A stretch of DNA of 64,000 bases from Citrus sinensis (GCF_022201045.2 NC_068557.1:21367501-21431500); one strand, 5' to 3'; positions 51,706-64,000 are shown, numbered from the stretch's first letter. A program made the numbers and translations. Notes: generated by a model not told the origin, from the sequence alone.

Positions 51706-51721
51706 AAACCCTAAACCCTAA
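51706..51721 (+). promoter_or_regulatory. Double telo-box of the RRP15 promoter
   Basis: AAACCCTAAACCCTAA holds two overlapping AAACCCTAA telo-boxes. These elements are typical of plant ribosome-biogenesis and translation genes, usually close to the transcription start. A probable leader intron follows (donor AAAG|GTGTGG at 51845, acceptor TACTAG ending at 52178). Confidence 0.7.
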
Positions 51722-52196
51722 TTTTGCATTTTTCGCATTCAATAAAGTACCCAAGAATCAATTCTCTTTCAGTGCAGAACCTCTGCTTACTCCAACTCCA
51801 GTGTCCTCCGTTGCCGCTGTCGTCATCGTTGTGTGATATTAAAGGTGTGGAATGTAATCATCAATTTTCAATTAATTGATAGATATGAAAAAAATTAATT
51901 TTTTATGCATTTGTTTGTTTAAAACACAAATTGTTGAGTAGGGGTTGTTTAAATTTAGCATTTGAGATGAAAGTTCTTTTTTTTAATAATTTGTTTCAGT
52001 TGGGTTTTTAATGCCGTGGCAATTTTTGGCTGATTTTATAGTTTTTGATGCTGAAAATAGCTTCAAAGATAAAAATCAAGATGAAAAATATATTTTGCTC
52101 ATTAAATTATGTTGTTAAAACAGCATTCTGAAGGATTTTGTCTATTTGGTTACTTTTTGATGGATTAGGTTCTACTAGGTTAAGAAGAAGCACACA

Positions 52197-54322
52197 ATGG
52201 CTGAGGAAGTACATATGCCGGTTACGGAAAGCGGTCCGAGGAAAAGGAAGTCGAGTAAAAAGAAGGGAGGTAAGGGAAAAAAGAAATTGAAGGTGATGCC
52301 TGGATCAGGAGAGAGGGTTAAGATAAACAACAAAATGAGAAAGCTGTTTCGCAAGAGGGCTAGAGCTTACAATTCAGATGATGATGAGGACGAGTCAGCC
52401 CCTGAGTTTAGAGGTGATAGTTCACTTTCTGTGAAAAATCAGGAAGTGGAAGGCAGGGGTTCATCTGATACTGAAAGGGAAGATGGAATGGATCTAGATG
52501 TGGAAAATGAAGAATTTTCTGATGATGAAGAAAATGGGGAAATTCAGCCGGGGATTGCCAATTTTGCTGAAGGTTCTAGGGCATTCAAGATGGCATTCAA
52601 GAGCATACTAAGGAAAAGTGTAGCTGATGATGCACTTGTAAGCTAGGTTGCTAGGTTCTAAGTGGTGATTCTCTCTGTTCTTGAGATAAATGGAACTCGT
52701 ATGACTTTGTTGGCTCTGCAGGGTCCAGTATTATCAGCCCACAAGAAGCTTGTTGGGGAGAAGCTTGCCGAAGAGGAAGCTGAACGGAAGGTCAAGGGAG
52801 AGGCCAAGAAGGAAAGGCACTTGGTAAGACCAAAATTGCATTCAATAACAATAATACCTGATAACATTTGAAAGTTTAACTTCTCCTTTCTATTAAAACT
52901 GGATTGATGCTTTTTATTAAACTTCAAATGATATAGGCAGCAGAAAAGGGGCATGTGAAGCCTGCTAATTACTTAGACTCATGTGAAAAGTTTCTAATTG
53001 GTGTTGCCACAAAAGGAGGTACCAAAATTTTCTCTTTGCTTGATTAGATATGCGCGACAACCATATGTTTCTTTGGTAATTAATTGCATGTCTTATACTA
53101 ACTTGTTTAACATCTACCATGCTTCTTCCTCGGGGTCTCAGTTGTCAAGTTGTTTAATGCTGTAAGTAGCTCTATGACAAAATTACCAACTTCCATTCCT
53201 TTTGAAATTATTATTTTTTATTAATGTTTTTTTGGGTTGGATTTTTGTTATGATCGTTAACTTAAAACTTGAACTTTGTTATGTGATCTTATGCAGGTAA
53301 ACAAGGCACAACATGCTCAAAAGGGATTGAATCCTTCAAGGTCTAAAGATGAAAAATGTATGTTGAAATAATACGTATCTTTATTTGCACTTGTTCTTGT
53401 TTCTGTCTTGTAAATTCTGAGTGAATGTTGTCTGAATCTGCCAGTGCTAAAAAAGCGGAGGAAAGAAACATTCTTTTCTGAGTTGGGCAAGACATCAGTT
53501 TCCACTGCTGATGCTTCCGCTAAGGTTTGCTTTCTGCTTTTATCTTATGTTTGGGAGTCTGAGCCATAAGGGAGGAAAATATAAGACATAACCCTACAAA
53601 GAAGAGAAGAAAAGGAAGATGGTTGAACGATCTTTTTTCCTTCTGAATGTTTATAAGGGCTAAAAAAGAAAATTTGATTGAAGAAAAAGCGAATAGAAAT
53701 TGTTTATAATCAGAATATCCAATTCAAGTCATTCAAGGTAAAGAAATAGTCTAAAAAATTATGATTTCACTATTATGGAAAAATAATCATGAAAAGTTAT
53801 TTTGAAAATCATTTTTTTATGTGTCCAAATTCCATATCTTGTGGCCAAAAACCTATTCAGGTTTCAAGGACACCTTAGTAGCTTTTTCTCTGTTAATGTC
53901 ATTTAGAGGAAATAAATCTGTGTCGACTCATGTGATCTCTAATTTTATCATTGCTGAAGTACTCACATGGCATGGGATTTCACCAAATATTTAGCTTCAA
54001 TTCAGATCTTTGGTGCATTTTTGGTTGTGGATGCAGGGTCCTAATTCTTCAGGTACCGCAGATGGTGAAGGTCCTGCATGGGCTCCATTACGTGATAACT
54101 ACATGCTAACAAGTTCCAAGTTGAAAGACTGGGATAAAATGCCAGTAAGATCATGAATAACATCGAGTGTTTGGTAATTGTTTTGTACATCAGTATGCTG
54201 TTGTGCATACGTTCTCATACTATTGGCTGTTTTTTCTCCTAATTTGTAAGCAGGATAGCACAGTAGCAGCCGATGAAACTGGAAGGTTGTCGGAGGAGGA
54301 TGGTAGTTCTGATGATGATTGA
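52197..54322 (+). CDS. RRP15: RRP15-like ribosome biogenesis protein
   Basis: Eight exons join in phase to 320 aa: 52197-52637, 52722-52823, 52937-53018, 53142-53161, 53297-53357, 53445-53524, 54037-54144, 54254-54322. The N-terminus is strongly basic (KRKSSKKKGGKGKKKLK), followed by acidic stretches (DDDEDESAPEF, DDEENGEI). The Rrp15 core has FAEGSRAFKMAFKSILRK, GPVLSAHKKLVGEKLAEEEAE, GVVKLFNAVNKAQ and KKRRKETFFSELGK. The C-terminus is acidic (EEDGSSDDD). In yeast, Rrp15 is needed for 27S pre-rRNA processing to 5.8S and 25S rRNA; a nucleolar site is inferred. Exon 4 is a 20-nt microexon. The telo-box in the promoter fits the role. Confidence 0.92.
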
Positions 54323-55565
54323 TTAATTGATGTGGCAATTGTAGTGGTTCTTGTTTGTATCGACCACATTCCTCCGTAAAAGATGGAAGTGCGTAATTGA
54401 CATGGACATACAAATTTTGTGTTTCTTCCTTACCTATTTACTTTTTGTGTTCAATGGACATTCTAAGGGCAGCAAAATCAACGGGCAACGGAAATTACCA
54501 AACCATGCCGAGGTTTCAAGGCTTGAGGTAATTTATAAATTATGTACGTAAGAGATCAAGATCAAATGAAAATGGAGCCTTTTACGCCAAAATTAGAGCA
54601 TTTTTTTTAAAATCATATGGTAAATATACTTGACAGTACAAAATATCATAAAAACAGACAATAGAAGAAACAAGTTGCTTGAATTGGATGAGACAAAAAA
54701 TTCTAGTGTAGCAGCAGAACAAAGAGTGATCTGATGAATACGCTTCATTTATTTCTAGTGCAGCAGAACGAACACTGCTCAACAAACAAATGAATAGAGT
54801 TCTTTCACAGCCATTGCACGTTAAAAAAAATACTGAGTGGTATAACGTCATACTTCTTCCTCCTAATAACTATGTACAATCATCCCGTGCTGTACATATC
54901 GTACAAACAAAAATAGGAGAGTAACGAATCGGCAAGTCTTTTCGTCAGATCTCCACAGTGCTCTCTTCGTATCGTTATATTCTCTACTGCATAATAGATA
55001 TTGTGTGCTATACATGTCGAATGAAAAGCAAATTTAAAACTACAGCTCAAGCTTTCTACTGAGACCTGATAGCCGGGAGCTCTGCAGTCCATGCTATGGC
55101 AGTCCCTTTCTCTAAGTAGCCAACTTATGTAGAATAATGATTAATAGCTGAAAGCAAAGTGGAGGGTGTAGATGTAGATATTGTTGAAGCAGCTGTGTGC
55201 ATCTTCTTCCTCATAAAGAATTGAGCAGGTGAACTTTGCCCAAAGAATTTGTTGGAGATGCTACCCACAGTTTGAAGGACGTTGGTCATGAAGTTTTTGA
55301 TCCATTTGGTCTGTTATGGTAATGGAGAAGTAGCCAGCTGCTCCCGAGATTTATTGTTGAAGCGTTTGAAACTTGATGTGTTTCAACATCCACCGCTTTC
55401 TCCCCGAGAGAACCTAGTACCCTGAGATATAATCATGCAGCTTGTCATTTCACAGGAAATAAAAAAGCACCAGTTCATCCACTGTTTAGGTAATAATGAC
55501 TGAGGCTTTTCAACAAAACATTGCATGTTTCTTTCCTTTTAAAGCATGGTTAAAAATGTGTACTC
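54323..55565. other. Convergent 3' UTR spacer between RRP15 and the COL gene
   Basis: No coding exon was found. It contains the 3' UTR of RRP15 and probably a long 3' UTR of the COL gene. Confidence 0.55.
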
Positions 55566-58500
55566 TCAGTAGCTTCTCGTCTCTGTTTGGGTCAAAGGGT
55601 CATAATCGTAAGCTTCACCAGCCTTGACAAAGCGTCCCTTCACACGCCTTCTGACATCTGCCCTTGCTTTGCGAGATGCATACCGCACTCTTTTGTCAAA
55701 CCTATCACAAATTTAAGACAAGGAACCATATAATTCCTTACAAGCAGCAAAACAGGTGTGCAATTTGAACAATTTACAAGCAGCAAAACAGGTGTGCAAT
55801 TTGAACAATTTAAACAGACTGTCCATTATCAATGCAACCTCAGATGAAAGTAATCCAATGGAAGTATTTATGCATAATTGTAAGTAAATCATACATGGAG
55901 ACAGAAGTACACAGATACAGACAAGCATCTCTACTTCTGAGTGAACATTCAATTCTTTCTCTCTCCCATTAAAGTGACATGCTATCAATAAAAAACAACT
56001 AAGGAATTCAGAAAAAATGAACCCGAGAAATCTATACCCAAATGACTGCATTGCAAGGTAAAGTTAAAGCAACTAAAAGCACAATTTTTATTTCAGCAAT
56101 TATGTCTAAAGCTGAATCCAACAAATCGTCACACCATGCAAGTTTAAACATAATTTTCGGTTCAGTACTAACTTGCGTGTCTTCTTCTTTTCCTTGTAAC
56201 GCAAGACAGCTTTACTACGGCTTGCTGATGTAAAAGATGTCTCAGGACAAGGAGGACACCATGGAGGTTCACCCATAAGAAGCATCGAAGAAGCATCGCA
56301 TTCTTGATAATCACCAGCATTACTGTCGCCAGTAAGGCCAGAAAATGAGAGGCTTGAGTGTCCTTGCTTCGCCGTGAAACAAAGGATTGGTTCAGTTTTA
56401 GTACTCATTATAGAATCAGCAGATGCTGCATTGCTGCATGCTGGCTGCATTGCATTGACCAGCCCAGCTGAGGAGCCCTGCATATGGGCAAACAATTCAT
56501 ATCATGGGAACATTTCACGCGGGTGATTTCCAAAAGCGTTAGTTAATAAAGAAGAATTGCTTCTAGTGTTAATGATATGAGATATGTACAACCACATCAA
56601 ATTGAGTAAAACAGTTCTAAATGAGATGAGTAAACAAGTTAACACAATAAATTACAAAGAGCAGGTCAACTAAATAATAAAATTTGCTAACCACCAGATA
56701 CCATCTCAGTGAAAACTTGATGGATACTCCTTGGATTTATGCTAATTTTGAGGAATGTATATGCTAATATTTTTTTAGAGCTTCCAATGATAATAACCAC
56801 AGGAAATTTATGTTACAGATCCTATTGAAATTTGAGGATTATGGCTAATATGTATCACTATCAATAGGGCCATAATTTTAAAATTAAGAAAACGGCGATA
56901 ATTTTAAAATTAAGGGAAAAATACATGCAGTGATGCACAGAAATATGGTAATTAGTCACATTGAGAACTGGGCCATGCACTTCTGCATCTGAGTAAAAAC
57001 ACACCAGATTCCAAGACAAACAACAAAAACAGCTTTGTTTAAAATTATCTTGAAAAATTCATAAACAAAAAATTAGCAATTAGAATAATGAAAGAACAAT
57101 TGTACCCTTTTTAATTAATTAATTTTTATATTTTAAAATGTGGTTTATCAAGAGAGAGCATCAGATTCACTATTTATACTAAATAAAGAAAGAAGCCACA
57201 TAAACACAGCACAAGAATATTTGGAACACAACAGAACAGGAACTGATAGTATCATACATGCAAGAATGGTAATGCTGACTATGATTGTGTGCACATTATA
57301 AAGCATGATAAAATAAGATAAGAAACCTCAGCAGCAACTGCACCCTGACAGTTTGAATCAGCAGCAGACATGTCCTTTGTCCCAAACAAACTTTCAATTC
57401 CACCATTCTCAAGAAGCTCTTCTGAATGATTGAGAGTTACACCAAAAAGTTCTTCATAATTCTCAAAGTTCAAATCCATTTCATCCATATTGAAATCCTC
57501 ATAGAGGTCATCATCTTCACAGAATGCAAGACCTTTTGTAGCAGAACAGCATAACTGCACATTAATGAAGTAAAAATTTGCAAAGGTCATTGATAAATAA
57601 ATATACAACGAAAATAAGCAGAGACACCCAAACAACTGAGCATTCTAAATTTGGTGAACAATAGCTTCATGAGACATAAAAACACCTATAACCACAAGAG
57701 ACAAAAAACTTCACAAAACACAACTTACATCGGCAAGATGCGAGTTCAAATCAAATCTGAGCTCTAGCAGATCATTCTAAACTGGAGAATTCCATATTCC
57801 AATACAAAGAATAAGAATGCACGTAAAATGAATAATGCATATATACCAAATTGTTCTAACAACAATGTAGTCATGCACGAAACTGCTCACCAGGTGAAAA
57901 TTGATTTCATTCGAGACTGATACTTGTAACTCTATTTTGCACGACGACTCAATTTAGGATGAAGTAAAATTATTGATTTATTTAGTTTTCCTCCCCATCT
58001 CTTAAAAACTCTATCTTTTTGTCCCTTTGATGAAAATCCACTGCCTCTTTTCAAAACTAACAAGGGTTTGTATGTATTCCCTCCCTCTCATGAGGTTTTG
58101 TCCCCTCATTCTTATTGTCACCTCTCTCCCTTTTTCTCTACCTTGGATACCATATCCCATGGGTTCCTAGTTTGATCCTTGATGGTAATATGTTCAACTA
58201 ACTTAACACATTTTCGAACAGTGAAATAGCACAAAAAAAAGCACTAATCATCAAACCATTAACCTATAGACACAGAAAGATGTTACTGCAGTGCAATAGG
58301 GTACTCTATCAAAGAAAAAACATGCTGGATTGCTGAAATTTCAATAAAACTTTTAAAGAATCAGAATGAAGAATTTCAAAATAGCATTTACCTTTGGCAA
58401 AGGTGGATTATTCGCTGATCCGTGGATTTGATCAAGATTCTGTGTCGTAGAGTTAATTCCAGGCACAGATGTAGCCCCAACCCTAACATTTGACTTATCT

Positions 58501-58985
58501 GCATCACACACATCATTGGCCTCAACACCACCTCCAGCTGCATTCTGGCTAATTGAGTCCTCATTAGGTCCCCAGGAATTCTTTATGCTATTATCAGTTA
58601 TGCTCATCAGACCCAGTTCCTGCTCACAAGCAGATTCACCTCCAGATGGAAAATCTAACACAAATGACCAGATTGAAGACAGCTCAGAAGCTGACGGGCA
58701 GCCAGAATAACAGTTGATTGTTTGCCTCTTATGGCTTGAGGCCGATGTAGAGGTTCCATGACCAATCCAATCACAATTCTGACAAAGGGAAACCCTTTCT
58801 TCAGCACATCTAACTAATGCCGGTTGGGAATTACATCTTTCACATAAAAGTGTCCTTGAATGGCGTTTGGACAGGGCATTGGCTAAATGAACGTTTCGGT
58901 CACATGATAAACATAAGCATGCTGCATCTGAACGGCAATAAACAATAGACCTCTGATCCCCACAAAAGTCACACATGTAACCCAT
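55566..58985 (-). CDS. CONSTANS-like B-box/CCT transcription factor, COL9/COL10 group
   Basis: Four exons join in phase: 58985-58392, 57554-57327, 56477-56173, 55701-55566, giving 420 aa. Two tandem B-boxes open the protein ([21 protein letters not shown] and [16 protein letters not shown], residues 5 to about 90) with zinc-binding Cys/His in place. An acidic middle follows ([26 protein letters not shown]), then a CCT domain at the C-terminus ([20 protein letters not shown], then [16 protein letters not shown]), split by the last intron. The protein ends in TETRSY. Two B-boxes plus CCT and the [12 protein letters not shown]-like motif place it with Arabidopsis COL9/COL10 (BBX7/BBX8). COL9 delays flowering by repressing CO and FT; that role is only inferred here. 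A leader intron is likely (donor CACG|GTAATTT near 59768). Confidence 0.94.
55738..55809. repeat. 36-bp tandem duplication in COL intron 3
   Basis: TTACAAGCAGCAAAACAGG begins at 55738 and again at 55774. The two units are identical over 36 bases and lie about 35 bases inside the intron, upstream (on the minus strand) of the CCT exon. Confidence 0.93.
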
Positions 58986-60000
58986 TTTCCCAAATCAATA
59001 TTTTTGTAAATCACAGCTCCTAATAAAACTATATCAGTCAACCTAAAGATACAAGCTTCTTGAAGTGGCGACGACGATCCCTTAGTTGTAATTGCAACCT
59101 TCAAAAATATCACACAAAACAATACTTAATACAAACCCACAGATAAAAATACTCAGTACAAACCGAGAGATAAAAGTATAGACACACCAGATTTAATACA
59201 GCTGCATAAAATGAAAAAACAAAGTACTGTTGCCCTGATTAAACACCACAGATGGTGTACGTACACAAACAAACAAATTAATATTTGAATCCAGCAAATA
59301 AAACAGCACCAAACAAGAAAATTTTACTCTTTTATTAATTATAAGTCTGATCCACTTAAATAAATAAATAAAACAGAAAATCACTCTGCTTCGGAAAAAA
59401 AATACACTTTTTCAAAAAATAGCTTTTCTTATCTCAGAATTATGAGCTAGTAAAGTAAAATATCAAACAAATATCAGGCAAATGAATCAAACCCAGAAGC
59501 AAAAAGTAATTCTCATCACAAAATTATATGTACACATCTATCAATACAAAAACTTTAGGAAAACAAACACACGAACAAGCCAACCTCCATAAAAGGGCTA
59601 AACTGAACGTATTAAACAACAAACAAACAACATATTTCTGAAGCAAGGAAAAACATAGAAGGGGAAACAAGACAAATCTGATGACAAAAATCAAAACTCG
59701 TACTCAATCAACGACACCCAGATAAGAAAATTGAACGAGAAAAAGCAAGGAAAAGCTGAGAAATTACCGTGAGTAAAGAGAAGACAAGATCGGTAAAGAG
59801 GGCTGTGTGTCAAAATAATCCAAAGATAATAATAATCTTCTTCAAAATTTTAATTAGAGGAGCAAAAAACCATTAAAGAAGCAGGAGCTTTCCAGAATCC
59901 ATCTCTGCAAACGAAGAGAAATAAGATAAGAGTGGGTCGCGTTGGAATAGGAAATGTGACATAAGCTGATAAAAAGTGCAATGAGAGAGGAAATAAAATT
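58986..60000 (-). promoter_or_regulatory. 5' leader and proximal promoter of the COL gene
   Basis: The leader probably has an exon at about 59900-59769 that ends in CACG|GTAATTT, then an intron of some 700 bases before the ATG exon. The acceptor is ambiguous. Upstream sequence near 59920-60000 is purine-rich. Confidence 0.5.
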
Positions 60001-63000
60001 TTATAAATTGAAAAGTGCAATGAAAGAGAAAATGAAATAGTTTATTATTATTATAATAGAATAAACATAAAATCTTAAAAGAAAATAATAAAAAAAAAAC
60101 TTAATGTGTGTGGGGGCAAGTGGGGCAAGTGGGGCCCGGTCCTTTTCATAGTGAAAGGAAAAGTTAGGCCTTTCCTTCCTCTTTTCTTTGCTCCCTCCTA
60201 TAAAAAGGCTTTTATTCATAATAATAATAATTATTATAATAATACACTTTTCTGATTGTTTTTTTTAATTGTTTTTTTAAAAGTAAAAAAGTGCTGAAAA
60301 GCGCTTTCACATGCTCACACTTTGCGGATAAACAGTGAGCGTTATTTGCTTCATTTGTTGTACACGTGTTTTTTTTTTTTTTGGGGGGGTTTTACTTTTT
60401 GCTTTTGATTTGTCCACTTGGGTTTTCTGATACCTGGCGGCCGCGGGAGCGATTTTTTAAGTACGGATGTCAAATTGGCAAATGCCATTATTTATTTATT
60501 TATTTATTTTTATACTTAATTAAATTCTCTGATTAATTTGTATAAACTTATCTTAAATCTACAGAAACCCTCTCACGGGGATGACGCCAATCGATTGTGT
60601 ACTCCACAACAAATCTATTTTTAGTGCCTTGAAAGTTAATAGAAAAAGAAAAGAAATATTCAAACTTTGGATCATTAGGCATGCAATTTTTTTTATTAAT
60701 TCCTAATCATATGCCATTTTCATTGGTCCAGCTTCCATTTACCATTATATATATAAAAATAAGATAAATCAGAAATATCTTTGGAGGCTCTTCTTATATC
60801 CCACCCACAGATCAGGTGCTCTTTGATTTGATTATACGATAATTGATCTTTTTTTTTAAAAAAAAAAAAAAGAATCGAAAACTGAGATATTTTGGTTGGT
60901 TTGGGAAAACAGACAAAAAATAGTTGGCTGAAATAAAAAGATATTTTTGGGTTTGATTTCACGTGAGCCGTTTACTACTACTACTCGTAAACGGTACGCT
61001 GTGAGCCCAGGGGCAGCAGGGAAACATACAACTTAGAAATTGCTTCTGCTGTTGCTGTGAAGGGAAAACTGGAAGGACAGGTGGCAGTAAATAGGGAGAG
61101 AGTAGGAAAACAATGTGTACTCGGGAGAGTTAGGAGAGGGGAGAACCAACTAAAGCTATTAGCTAATAGTTTCAGATAAGGCATTTGTACGTAATGAATG
61201 AGCCACTAGACAGACAAAGAAAAGACATGTGAGATTCAACCCTACAACTGGCAAAAGCGCATCGCTTTTTCTAATTATTTTTATTATTTTCCCGAACTAC
61301 CCCTCTTCTCTTTTTCTCTCCCCGTGTTAAATGATTGACCACCACTTCACTGCCCGTATGTGGCCCACGCAAAGCCAGGACAAATGGTCAAATCTCAATC
61401 TTTCATTTAATGCCAATGGGACTTTTAAAGTGAAAGCAGTACAGGCAAATGTTGACCTACAACAAAGCAGCCTGTCTGTTTGGTTGGAAAGAAAATATAG
61501 ACGGGAAAATAATTTTTAGGGTGGGAAGTTTTATTTTCCAAGTTCGCAAAATTATTTCCTCTCTGGCCCAACACTATACTTTTTCTCCGAAAGTGGAAAG
61601 CAAATAAGCAAAAAGAATGGAGTTGGTGTACTGATTTGGGAACAATTATCATACATCTCATACTCTATTATAACTTTCAAAATTTAGACATGCAATAAAA
61701 AGTTTGACAAGGAATTAAAGATATAAAACTTGCAACAAAGAGTGAGACTGTGAGAGAAACTATTTATTCTATACACGGCTGATTATGCAATTTTTTATTT
61801 TTTATTTTCACATTTAAACAGCTTTTAGAAATTAGAATTATGAAATAATCTTTCATATTCATAGAATTTAAAAGAAACAATAATTTCTTAACGCATTTAA
61901 TTGCAATTAATAAAGACGCCCCCAGGGGGAAGGGGTGTAATCAAAGTAGTACTCTGCCCACATACTTTTTTTTCTCGTTTTATATCGTTTTGTTTATTTT
62001 CTATTAAGGTACAAACAGTGAGTTCACACTCTTTTCAACCACTATTTGCAAAATCTACTTTTACTCGAACTCCCACACTCTGTTCATTAACATACTTCAA
62101 AATCCAAAACCTTAAAAAGCCTCTCTCTTTCTTCCCCCCATTTTTTTAAATTTTGTTACCAATATTCAGCACCCACCCGCACAACAAAAGTTGAGGGCAA
62201 ATACTATCTTATCCCATAACCACTGTTGCTTTTTATAGTCGATAGCAATTAGCAAGTAATCCTGTAGCACCTAGATCCCACGTATAACCTAACTCTCATG
62301 AATTACATGAAAAAACAAAAAAAAAAGCTTACCGTACCATATGATGGGAACAGGGCAGGAGTGATGCTTGGAAAAATCTAAGGCATATCAGATGACAGAT
62401 GCTTCTTTTAATGAGGGATCTTATTGCTGAAGCTTTTCAAAGCAAAAGTGGAATATACCTGAACACTTGGAATGCCCTTACCAGAATACCAGTCCACTTG
62501 CACAACTAGCATTGACAGTTTTCATATACTACCAAAGACGAATCCGTCCTGATCTCAATCAAACTAGAACAATCTGAATTTAACACAGTTAAATTTCTCT
62601 CAACATATTACAATCAATATTTAACATTTGTGGTCCATACATACACACCTCACAAACATCCAGTGGTCCTATTTTACAATTCAATAACCCAGTGACGTAG
62701 ACATTTTAACTACTGAATCTCATTTCATTTCCCTTTTACTTGGGTATTTTTCCGAGATGGACTCATCATCATCAGGCACCCCATTTTGTAGATAATAAGC
62801 GGACCTCACACAGAAACCAAAATGTCATTTCTTTTGCGCCTAAAAATACCTGACTCCTACAGTCCTATGCTTGTTTGGTTGTACAAACTACCCAGAAAGA
62901 CCCAGGTTGGAATTGGCTGGAAATATCTCATTACAACAACTACCGACACAAACTCGCATAGACTATTTTACATAATGAATGCCTCAGATATTAATATTCG

Positions 63001-63158
63001 GAGCAATATTTGAAAATTTGCTCTAGAGTTCCGGAAAAGCGAGTTTTATCCTCCAAATTATCTTCAGAAAAGGAAGCAACAGTGCACAATTACCTGTTTA
63101 TACAATTTAAAAAAAGAAGTAAACATAATGCAAACAAGCAAATCATGATAAATCCACT
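60001..63158. other. Intergenic region between the COL gene and the right-end gene
   Basis: AT-rich with several A/T homopolymers (for example about 60368-60382 and 60848-60872) and a GGCGGCCGCGGGAGCG stretch near 60437. No coding exon was supported. The right part (about 62.3-63.1 kb) is probably the 3' UTR of the minus-strand gene at the right end. Confidence 0.5.
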
Positions 63159-64000
63159 CTACCTGGGTTGTGAAACAGTCTGCGCTGACCTGCTTGAAAT
63201 TTGCAACACCTGGGAAACACATCTACAGAGCCTAAAAATTCTCAAGTATCCAATTGCAAGGTTACCAATTGTAGCTTTTATTTCAGCAGAAAGCACTTCA
63301 GGTAGAGATTTCTGCATCACAGCAGTGGAAACTTCTAGGTGATAAGGAAGAATCTCTGAAGGATAAACCCCACTGTTTCACAAATCATGTGATTAGATAA
63401 ATTGGTATGACTGTCTGACAAGAACATAAATGTACAAATCAACGTTCATTTAAATCAAAATGAAAACAGCAGACAACAATGACTGTCTCAGTAGAAGTTA
63501 CAAGGCAGACATAATAACTTCAAGGTTCAAGCCCACTCACTTAAGCAGAATCTATCAATTTATTGGAGAAAACTATGGTGCAACGGTGGTACGGTATCAC
63601 CGTTGCACCCAGCCGTTGGATCCCACTGGATTCATTCATTCAAGTGGATCCAACGGCTGGATACAACGGTGATACCGTATCACCGTTGTACCACAGCCGG
63701 ACCCCAATTTATTAGTTTGAAAATTAGAAAAGATTTTACAATTCCAATCAAAACCGGTCCTAAGTTTATGGCTGGACCAGGTAAGCATCTTAACACCTAA
63801 CTAATCAAAATATTAGACAGGCAAATGAGCAATCAAAGCAAATCCTTATTTTTTCTTTGACCACAGGACCTTCCACCACACCCCCCCCCCTTTCTCCGGC
63901 ACGGGGGTGGGGATCTATGATGGTAATTCCAGACATCAAATTTGTTTTTAGGATGTCTGGGGCTGAACTGAGAAAACAGTTTACCTAACCGACAAATCTC
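63159..64000 (-). CDS. 3' end of an unrecognised protein-coding gene (partial)
   Basis: The last exon runs 63372-63159. It opens after acceptor TTTGTGAAACAG and reads GVYPSEILPYHLEVSTAVMQ, then KSLPEVLSAEIKATIGNLAI, then GYLRIFRLCRCVSQ, ending in TAG. A short piece of the previous exon (64000-63985) ends in GTTAG|GTAAAC. Joining in phase gives DLSVSGVYPSE. The rest lies beyond the window. The frame is helical and has coding-like composition, but I do not recognise the family. A MITE lies in the intron between the two exons. An alternative donor (CCCAG|GTGTTG, 63209) could extend the gene to further exons. Confidence 0.6.
63565..63704. mobile_element. 140-bp foldback MITE, Mutator-type, with 9-bp TSD
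   Basis: The flanks repeat CAATTTATT at 63556-63564 and 63705-63713, the 9-bp duplication typical of Mutator-like elements. The element is almost a full hairpin: left arm about 63576-63629, right arm about 63641-63693, loop near TTCATTCATT. Each arm itself contains a palindrome: CAACGGTG...CACCGTTG on the left, and on the right CAACGGTGATAC, C, GTATCACCGTTG, which is perfect with a single-base centre. Confidence 0.85.

Overview
This is a plant nuclear window. The genes are split by AT-rich GT-AG introns, the 5' leaders often contain introns, and the proteins are plant families: LACS8-type acyl-CoA synthetase, plastid RNase E/G with a starch-binding domain, XERICO RING-H2, a CONSTANS-like B-box protein and a GBF-interacting-protein-like factor. 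The sequences look eudicot and probably rosid; Citrus is only a guess. I rebuilt exon chains by hand from splice sites and reading-frame continuity. Six chains close in frame from start to stop at lengths expected for their families: LACS8 718 aa, GIP1-like 887 aa, ARM protein 375 aa, RNase E/G 1009 aa, RRP15 320 aa, COL 420 aa.

Layout. 1-863 (+) is the 3' end of a small membrane-protein gene. 1768-5457 (-) is LACS8, with a G-box-rich upstream region carrying a SINE insertion. 7483-9796 (-) is a three-exon gene for a small, probably mitochondrial, membrane protein. 9.8-14.6 kb is a TE-rich spacer containing an unusual hairpin-headed retroposon. 14606-22141 (+) is a GIP1-like gene. 23292-23952 (+) is a frameshifted DUF4228/PADRE-type gene. 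24813-27008 (+) is an armadillo-repeat protein. 29771-31465 (+) is an intronless coding region for a Golgi-type fucosyltransferase-like membrane protein. 32330-38695 (-) is plastid RNase E/G with a solo LTR in one intron. 40928-41404 (-) is XERICO. 42.3-52 kb is a gene desert with microsatellites, TIR elements and a duplicated block. 52197-54322 (+) is RRP15 behind a telo-box. 55566-58985 (-) is a CONSTANS-like 9/10-type gene. 63159-64000 (-) is the 3' end of an unrecognised gene with a nested-palindrome MITE in its intron.

The genes are independent housekeeping and regulatory loci, not one pathway. From memory, LACS8, the small protein, the fucosyltransferase-like gene, RNase E/G and XERICO match a run on Arabidopsis chromosome 2, while GIP1-like, RRP15 and COL match COL9/COL10 neighbourhoods. 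This would make the window a mixture of two ancestral blocks, and it needs a synteny check.

The most interesting non-genic material is a set of cleanly bounded insertions with target-site duplications: a 330-bp poly(A) retroposon headed by three perfect hairpins, a 373-bp tRNA-type SINE, a 291-bp solo LTR, and a 140-bp Mutator-type MITE built of nested palindromes. Several introns also carry short tandem duplications of 36-115 bp; one copies a 3' splice site.
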